NCBI GenBank assembly: GCA_023436115.1
Contig: JAEZKQ010000026.1
Location: 62,001-126,000 of the forward strand
DNA from: Bacillota bacterium
Lineage (GTDB): Bacteria > Bacillota > Clostridia > Christensenellales > SZUA-584
Length of the DNA: 64,000 nucleotides
Direction: 5' to 3'
Positions 59,118-64,000 of the stretch are shown here, piece after piece (the stretch's first letter is position 1; each line of letters opens with the position of its first letter). The notes under the pieces were generated by a model, which saw nothing but the letters and a program-made list of their open reading frames with translations, made no database searches and was not told the origin of the DNA. The position numbers and the translations under genes are program-made.

Positions 59118-60314
59118 TTACCTCAGCATCACATTGGCGTTGCCCGCGCCTATAATCACGGCGGTGGTAATAAAGAACATGATGGCTGCGGCCACCACAG
59201 CCGCAAAAAGCAGCAGCAGAACATCCGCCGCATCCTGCGCAAATTTACCCATGTTGCCGCCCGCTACGGGTTCCAGCACCGCACCGGCCAGCTTGAACAA
59301 AAAGTGGTGAGCGAGAATCGCAAAAACGGGTGATATCACAGCCCCTATAATAATGATTATGCCTGCCACACCCACCGCATTCTTGATAAGCAGCGAACAG
59401 GAAATCAGCACGTCCACAGAATCCGAAAACATGCCGCCGATAATGGGGACGAATTTGTCGATCGTGAACTTGGCTGTTTTGATTGACAGTCCGTCGAACG
59501 TGGAGCCCAGCAGCCCTTGTATGGCGATGATACCCAAAAATATGGTGAAGCTTAAACCGATGCCCCACTTGATGACACTTTTGATAAGCGCACAGAATCC
59601 TGTCAGCTTCACAGACGTAGAAAAATGATTGATGATCGTAAACACGGTGAGTACGATAATAAGCGGCAGTATAAAACTTTTATAAAACATAGAAACACCG
59701 GTGGTCAAAAAAACCGTAGCCGGACTCAAGATAGCCGATGATGTGATACCGCCAAGCGCCGTTAACAGCGTGATCAGCAGCGGAAAGAAATCCGATGTGA
59801 AGTTGGTCATGTCAGCAATGGCCTGCGAGCCAATGGCAAAGGCCGACACAAGTATGCCTATCGTCATCGTGCCGATAATCACATATTGGGCCGTTTGCGC
59901 CGCCTTGGAGACGCCCGACGCACCGAAAGATGGCTTAAAATGCGTGATAATCGAGAATATCAGCGCCACGACGATGATTTGCACAATAGCAGGTATGCTT
60001 TGCTTCATGCCTGTCAGCAGCGAATTAAACACCATCGCAAATATACTGGATAAGTCGAATTCAGCGCCGCCCTTTGCGAGCATAGTCATGAAAGTCCTTA
60101 GGTCCGCTCCCCCTGTCAGCGGCTTTAGCTCCTGCGCGTATTCGTTATAATACGTTTCGATCTCATGAAGATCCGCGGAGCTCAGAGCGCGGCTGATATT
60201 ATCTTCGATTTCATCTTCAATGGCTTCTTCCACCTCGTCGTCTGCTAATGCGATGTTCGGCACTAGCAGCAAACAAAGCATGAATACCACAATGATGCAA
60301 AACTTTTTCTTCAT
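59118..60314 (-). CDS. spoIIIAE: stage III sporulation protein AE
   Basis: 398 residues. Cleavable signal peptide (about 1-25, ending NIALADD), then an extracellular helical part and about seven to eight hydrophobic segments, matching the polytopic SpoIIIAE. Considered the probable channel or export component of the SpoIIIA complex in the engulfed-forespore membrane. Confidence 0.95.
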   Translation of the reverse strand: MKKKFCIIVVFMLCLLLVPNIALADDEVEEAIEDEIEDNISRALSSADLHEIETYYNEYAQELKPLTGGADLRTFMTMLAKGGAEFDLSSIFAMVFNSLLTGMKQSIPAIVQIIVVALIFSIITHFKPSFGASGVSKAAQTAQYVIIGTMTIGILVSAFAIGSQAIADMTNFTSDFFPLLITLLTALGGITSSAILSPATVFLTTGVSMFYKSFILPLIIVLTVFTIINHFSTSVKLTGFCALIKSVIKWGIGLSFTIFLGIIAIQGLLGSTFDGLSIKTAKFTIDKFVPIIGGMFSDSVDVLISCSLLIKNAVGVAGIIIIIGAVISPVFAILAHHFLFKLAGAVLEPVAGGNMGKFAQDAADVLLLLFAAVVAAAIMFFITTAVIIGAGNANVMLR

Positions 60315-60317
60315 ACG

Positions 60318-60704
60318 TTATTCCAACATTCCCAGAATCATATTCATAAAAGAGCTTAGTACAGGAAGTGACAGCACAACGATAAAAACGCGACCGGCAA
60401 TCTCTACCTTTGAAGCCAAAGAGCTTTCGCCTGTGTCTTTAAGCACATGAACGGCAAATTCACAGATATACGCAATGCCCACAATTTTGAGCACAACGGC
60501 AATGCTTTCATACGGTATGTTATAGCGATTGACAATGTCCTTGATATAGTCAACCGCTACGACGATATAGTCGAGCACATAGATAAATATGATAAGGCCG
60601 GCGATGATACTGACCTGCATACCCAGCTCAGGCTGTTTTTGCTTGATGGCGATGACCAATATTCCGGCCACAATCGCCATGAGTGCGATTCTGACGATCT
60701 CCAT
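60318..60704 (-). CDS. spoIIIAD: stage III sporulation protein AD
   Basis: 128 residues, with four predicted membrane helices. Related to SpoIIIAC by sequence (both resemble type III secretion membrane subunits) and follows it directly. Confidence 0.94.
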   Translation of the reverse strand: MEIVRIALMAIVAGILVIAIKQKQPELGMQVSIIAGLIIFIYVLDYIVVAVDYIKDIVNRYNIPYESIAVVLKIVGIAYICEFAVHVLKDTGESSLASKVEIAGRVFIVVLSLPVLSSFMNMILGMLE

Positions 60705-60706
60705 GG

Positions 60707-60910
60707 CTAATACAGATTGAATATCCGTTTGACGCTCTCAAACAGATTGCTCACGAGATCGACAACCATCAGCAGCACGATAATGAGCCCCGCGATGGTC
60801 ACCATCGTGCCCAGCTCTTCGCGTCCTGCCTGCTTCAAGATTTGATTGACCACGACGACCAGTATGCCGATCGCGGCGATTCTGAAAATAAGGTCAATAT
60901 CCAATTCCAT
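60707..60910 (-). CDS. spoIIIAC: stage III sporulation protein AC
   Basis: 67 residues, two membrane helices (LIFRIAAIGILVVVVNQIL and VTIAGLIIVLLMVVDLVSNL). Small conserved subunit. Ends two bases before spoIIIAD. Confidence 0.94.
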   Translation of the reverse strand: MELDIDLIFRIAAIGILVVVVNQILKQAGREELGTMVTIAGLIIVLLMVVDLVSNLFESVKRIFNLY

Positions 60911-60918
60911 ATCCTCCT

Positions 60919-61428
60919 TTATATCACCAGCAGCGCCACCATGAGCCCTGCCAGCACACCCGCTGTGTTATAGAGCTTGCATTTTTTCACCTTTTCCAGC
61001 TCCAAAGCCGCTGTATAATCGCCGATGCGCTTTAAATATAATGCCGCCTGCTTTTCGCTTGGATTTTTACAGAGCGCTTCCACCGCTGTTCCGCCGTCCA
61101 GAATGATCTGGCTATCCGTTTTGGAGAGATAACCAAAATCCGTGCGCTGTTGCTCGAAGCTTTGCCGCCAAATATCTGAAAACTCAGTCTGTGGTGTTTT
61201 TTTGAGCGCATAAGCGCATGCCATGAAAACAGACCTGATATATGTACTTCGGCAGGAAGAAAGCGCTTTATAAAGCTCCATATTCAGCCCGACCACCTTA
61301 TCCGAGAGATAAGTTACCGCGTTTTGGTACTCGCGGAAGAATTCGAGCCGCTGCGCCATACGCCCCGCAAACAATCGGCCGATTCCGGTGCTGATTATCA
61401 CAATTACAATACAAAAAATAAAGTTCAT
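60919..61428 (-). CDS. spoIIIAB: stage III sporulation protein AB
   Basis: 169 residues. N-terminal membrane helix, cytoplasmic helical bundle related to GspF-like platform proteins, and C-terminal helix (AGVLAGLMVALLVI). It partners with the SpoIIIAA ATPase. Overlaps spoIIIAA by 4 bases. Confidence 0.94.
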   Translation of the reverse strand: MNFIFCIVIVIISTGIGRLFAGRMAQRLEFFREYQNAVTYLSDKVVGLNMELYKALSSCRSTYIRSVFMACAYALKKTPQTEFSDIWRQSFEQQRTDFGYLSKTDSQIILDGGTAVEALCKNPSEKQAALYLKRIGDYTAALELEKVKKCKLYNTAGVLAGLMVALLVI

Positions 61429-62411
61429 ACCGCCTCCGTACTTGTGAGCTTTAACGGATATGCAAGCAGTTCTTGTCCCACATCGTTATGTATCTGAGAT
61501 ACCGTGATGCGACCAAACGCCGCTGATAGCACCACATATGTATCAAACAGCCGCTCCTCGCATATCTTCTGAAAAAACAACCGATTTTTGAGGCTTTTAA
61601 AATCAGGCGCATGCGCCGTGGCCACCATAACCACACCGCTGTTGGCCACTTCCTTGAGCGCTTCCAGATCATCGCTTTTACCTATTTCGTCAGTGATGAT
61701 CACGTCGGGCGAAAGAGAACGCAGCGCCATGAAAACGCCAGTATGTTTATATACGCCGGATATCACATCTGTTTCGCGCCCCACATCAAACAACGGCCTT
61801 CCGTATAGACCGGCTGCGAGTTCCTGCCGTTCATCGATCACAGACACACGCATGGGTTTAAGCCCGATGCCGCTGCCAGCGCTTCGGGCGATATCCCGCG
61901 CAAGTGTGGTTTTTCCCAGTCTCGGCGAGGATATGATGAGCGTGCTCACAAGGCGCTGTTCCTTGGATATATAGGGCAGCAGCCGTTTTGCGATACCGGC
62001 CACCTGTCTTGGAATACGAAAGTTGATACTGCTGACCGACTTATAGGTGCGCAGTTGCCCCCCCGTCATCTGGGCGCTGCCCGCCAGACCGGCGCGTATG
62101 CCACTGGATAGCGTCAGAAAACCTTGTCGTATCTCATCCTCGTAGGCATAAGGCGATTTACCCGTCAATGCGTTGAAGGTTTGTTCGATATCGTCCTCCG
62201 ACACAAAAAGGCCATCCGTGTGGGAAAGGCCGCCGCCCGCGCCCACGCAATAGCCGTTCTCACAGGTGTATACCATGAGAGGCCGCGTGTTGCGCAAACG
62301 TATTTCTTCTATATTCGGCGCGACATCTTCACTGATCGCCGCTAATGCCCTGTATATGGCATCCGGCAGATACTTCTTTAGTGCGGTGCGCCAGTCAATC
62401 TTTCGTTCCAT
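61425..62411 (-). CDS. spoIIIAA: stage III sporulation protein AA (ATPase)
   Basis: 328 residues. AAA+/secretion-type ATPase: Walker A SSPRLGKTTLARDIA (GKT present), SVIDERQELA, VIITDEIGK (Walker B) and ATAHAPDFKSL. Powers the SpoIIIA channel that keeps the engulfed forespore active. The ATG at 62411 has no ribosome site, and a sigma-E-like promoter sits only 6 bases before it, so the true start is uncertain. Confidence 0.93.
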   Translation of the reverse strand: MERKIDWRTALKKYLPDAIYRALAAISEDVAPNIEEIRLRNTRPLMVYTCENGYCVGAGGGLSHTDGLFVSEDDIEQTFNALTGKSPYAYEDEIRQGFLTLSSGIRAGLAGSAQMTGGQLRTYKSVSSINFRIPRQVAGIAKRLLPYISKEQRLVSTLIISSPRLGKTTLARDIARSAGSGIGLKPMRVSVIDERQELAAGLYGRPLFDVGRETDVISGVYKHTGVFMALRSLSPDVIITDEIGKSDDLEALKEVANSGVVMVATAHAPDFKSLKNRLFFQKICEERLFDTYVVLSAAFGRITVSQIHNDVGQELLAYPLKLTSTEAV

Positions 62412-62417
62412 GGTTAA

Positions 62418-62448
62418 AGTATATGAGGTTGTGTTTATCTTCTATGAC
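62418..62448 (-). promoter_or_regulatory. sigma-E-like promoter of the spoIIIA operon
   Basis: On the minus strand GTCATAGA (62441-62448), 15-base spacer, CATATACT (62418-62425) matches the mother-cell sigma-E pattern (GKMATATT, 13-15 bases, CATACAMT) at 6 of 8 and 7 of 8 positions. The spoIIIA operon is sigma-E-dependent in B. subtilis. Transcription would start at or next to the annotated ATG. Confidence 0.45.
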
Positions 62449-62606
62449 GTTATTATTTTTATTTTTTATTTTGTTTTATTACAACGAGGTGTATGGACAT
62501 CTCCCATATAATGCTATATTATTTAAATGCTATAATTACTTTTCCTATTTATAGTGTTTGAAAAAAATCATTTATGTGTATTAACAATAAGATTTAAGGG
62601 GTCCTT

Positions 62607-63085
62607 ATGAAAAAAGACTTGGGCGATGCGCCCCTCCATCTCGGCGGATTTCTGATCTTACTCCTCATCCGGCTTATTGGTGGAATTGCGTTAAACGGCA
62701 AGTCGATATTAGAAATCTTCAGCCTGGAATTGGATACAATCGGACAAATATTTAGAATTATGTCCGCTATATTTCTACTCCTCTCGTTTTATGTGTCAAC
62801 TTTGTTCTCCAGAAGACATAAATGGTTTCCAAATGCTTATATCGTAATGGAGGTCTTTTCAATTATCATATATATCTCCGCTTATTGGGATGCTAAGGAA
62901 CGCTTTTTGTATTCGCAGCCCATGCGTTCATGGTTACCGATTGACTGGTTTCGTCACATCATTTCTACCGTAGAATCTGAATATGGTTATCGATTAATTA
63001 TTACAAAGAAAACCGAATGGGTAAACGTGATGAATTTATCAGTAAAATTATGAGCACGTCAGTTGGTCGTTTTTGCACGGCTTAA
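62607..63085 (+). pseudogene. DUF2569-like membrane protein, probably frameshifted near its 3' end
   Basis: The continuous frame 62607-63053 codes 148 residues with membrane segments near 13-33, 47-66 and 78-95 and a start LHLGGFLILLLIRLIGG, resembling DUF2569. After about residue 125 the family expects IWIPYFLKS-R. That reading is found in another frame (IWLSINYYKENRMGKRDEF, stop at 63085), while the main frame continues with unrelated residues. A one-base loss near 62979-62983 would explain it. Start ATG 62607 follows AAGGGGTCC. AT-rich compared with the neighbours. Confidence 0.55.
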
Positions 63086-63121
63086 CATTCAGTTATTCAT
63101 ATAATGAGAGGATATTTGATA

Positions 63122-63682
63122 ATGTCAGTACAGATACAATTTGAATCAAGGGATAGTTTTAGACAATGGCTGCAAACAAATTGCCTGACAAGCAAAGGGG
63201 TTTGGCTTGTGTTCGGTAAAACCGGAGGGCCAAAGACCATAAAAGCCAATGAAGCTCTTGAAGAAGCTCTGTGTTTTGGCTGGATTGATGGTCAAATACA
63301 AAGTATAGATGAAAAAACATATATTAAATATTTCTCTATGCGCAGCACAAAAAGCAAATGGTCGCAGAAGAATAAGACTATTGCAAACAACCTTATCAAT
63401 CAAGGTCTTATGACGAAGTATGGTTACGCTAAAATAGAAGACGCAAAAAGAAACGGTATGTGGGACGTACCGTCTCCCACAATAATATCTGATGCCGAAA
63501 TCGAACTACTCATTGACAAACTTAAGGAACATGAACCAGCTTTTACAAACTTTATGGGGATGTCGCCATCGGTGAAAAAAACCTATACGCGGTTATATCT
63601 TGACGCAAAATCGGAGGAGACAAAACGAACACGTCTTGATAAGATTATATTACGCTTAAACCAGAACCTAAAACCTATGTAA
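63122..63682 (+). CDS. YdeI/OmpD-associated family protein
   Basis: 186 residues from ATG 63122, with GAGAGG 10 bases upstream; an ATG at 63104 overlaps that site. Family features: FRQWLQTNCLTSKGVWLVFGK, EALEEALCFGWIDGQIQSID, KWSQKNK and a C-terminal Arg/Lys helix (LDKIILRLNQ). Bacillus YdeI-type proteins have no firm function; they are often encoded near stress or resistance genes. Composition is AT-richer than the core genes, and with the gene before it suggests an accessory insertion. Confidence 0.85.
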   Translation: MSVQIQFESRDSFRQWLQTNCLTSKGVWLVFGKTGGPKTIKANEALEEALCFGWIDGQIQSIDEKTYIKYFSMRSTKSKWSQKNKTIANNLINQGLMTKYGYAKIEDAKRNGMWDVPSPTIISDAEIELLIDKLKEHEPAFTNFMGMSPSVKKTYTRLYLDAKSEETKRTRLDKIILRLNQNLKPM

Positions 63683-63734
63683 ATAGCATAAGCATATTGC
63701 GCAATAGGTATAACTTATTTTGCTTTGGAACGCC

Positions 63735-63769
63735 AAAAGGCGGCTGCCTCACAGTGCCGCAACCGCCTT
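63735..63769 (-). terminator. terminator after glpK
   Basis: On the minus strand AAGGCGG and CCGCCTT pair (7 bp) around a 19-base interval that can itself pair partly, followed by TTTT. About 90 bases after the glpK stop. Confidence 0.5.
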
Positions 63770-63856
63770 CGATGGCTGTCAACCGGAAGTCTTTAAAACC
63801 TGATATCTGACTTGAATAATCATTATAGTACCCAAACACAACAGGCTTTCGCGTAC

Positions 63857-64000
63857 TTATTCCTTCGCCCAATCAAATGAACGCTCCACCGCACGCTTCC
63901 AACCCGCATACAGCGTTTCTCTTTGATCCTCGCTCATGTTCGGCTCAAATACACGCGCCACCTTCCACTGCTTCGCGATCTCCTGCTCGCTTTTCCAAAA
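63857..64000 (-). CDS. glpK: glycerol kinase, C-terminal end (runs off the window)
   Basis: Only the last 47 codons are present, ending TAA at 63857. They read FEPNMSEDQRETLYAGW and then KRAVERSFDWAKE, which is the typical C-terminus of bacterial GlpK (FEP, GWKKAVERS). It phosphorylates glycerol to glycerol 3-phosphate. The rest lies beyond position 64000. Confidence 0.88.
   Translation of the reverse strand, partial: FWKSEQEIAKQWKVARVFEPNMSEDQRETLYAGWKRAVERSFDWAKE

Noticed and set aside
63675..63872. 65-codon minus-strand frame between the YdeI gene and glpK
   Set aside because: Overlaps the glpK end and terminator, no ribosome site, no similarity.

Overview
The window is a 64 kb piece of chromosome from an endospore-forming, Gram-positive bacterium of the Clostridia type. 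Evidence is the SpoIIIAA-AH operon, sigma-G, SpoVM, an alpha/beta small acid-soluble spore protein (SASP), GatCAB, HrcA/CIRCE, AmaP/Asp23 proteins and a PASTA kinase, in gene orders typical of Firmicutes. Base composition is moderate. Intergenic regions are AT-rich and TTG starts are common. I see no tRNA, rRNA, CRISPR array, prophage or insertion sequence. It is almost entirely core chromosome.

Layout. (1) 1-4.2 kb, minus: 5' end of a SASP gene, recG, fakA-like dak2 gene and yloU. (2) 4.4-4.6 kb, plus: rpmB, divergent from yloU. (3) 4.7-19.4 kb, minus: one long cluster reading yicC, remA, gmk, rpoZ, coaBC, priA, two tandem def paralogues, fmt, rsmB, rlmN, stp, prkC, rsgA, rpe, thiN, an unrecognised 54-residue membrane protein and spoVM. 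Most neighbours overlap by a few bases and one extended -10 promoter precedes yicC. (4) 19.5-27.9 kb, minus: galU, ahcY, mtaD-like deaminase, an AMIN/beta-propeller lipoprotein, gatC, gatA, gatB. (5) 28.1-39.2 kb, minus: lepA, hemW, then a perfect CIRCE operator and hrcA, grpE, dnaK, dnaJ, prmA, rsmE, mtaB, HIT. (6) 39.3 kb, plus: a lone LUD-domain gene. (7) 40-48.2 kb, minus: rimP, nusA, ylxR, ylxQ, infB, rbfA, nrnA, truB, ribF. Its leader carries a terminator-like hairpin between promoter and rimP. (8) 48.3-50.8 kb, minus: sigG, ylmC-like gene, nrdR, pgeF. (9) 51.2 kb, plus: a cysteine-rich DUF3795-type gene. (10) 51.8-57.5 kb, minus: asp23, amaP, DUF2273, nusB, a TsaD-like paralogue, folD, xseA, xseB, ispA. 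(11) 57.6-62.4 kb, minus: spoIIIAA to spoIIIAH. (12) 62.6-63.7 kb, plus and AT-richer: a DUF2569-like membrane gene that looks frameshifted and a YdeI-family gene. (13) The 3' end of glpK, minus, at the right edge.

How it works together: most genes serve translation (initiation factor, ribosome maturation, tRNA and rRNA modification, N-formyl processing, GatCAB), heat-shock control, replication restart and repair, and envelope Ser/Thr kinase signalling. A sporulation layer (sigG, spoIIIA, spoVM, SASP) is interleaved with these. I found no obviously new multi-gene system. The items most worth a second look are two unlisted small genes between thiN and rpmB (one is SpoVM, the other unidentified), an AMIN/propeller lipoprotein inside the gatCAB-SAH cluster, a leader terminator before rimP-nusA, a SpoIIIAF too short to hold the usual extracellular domain, tandem deformylases, and a probable frameshift in the DUF2569-like gene.
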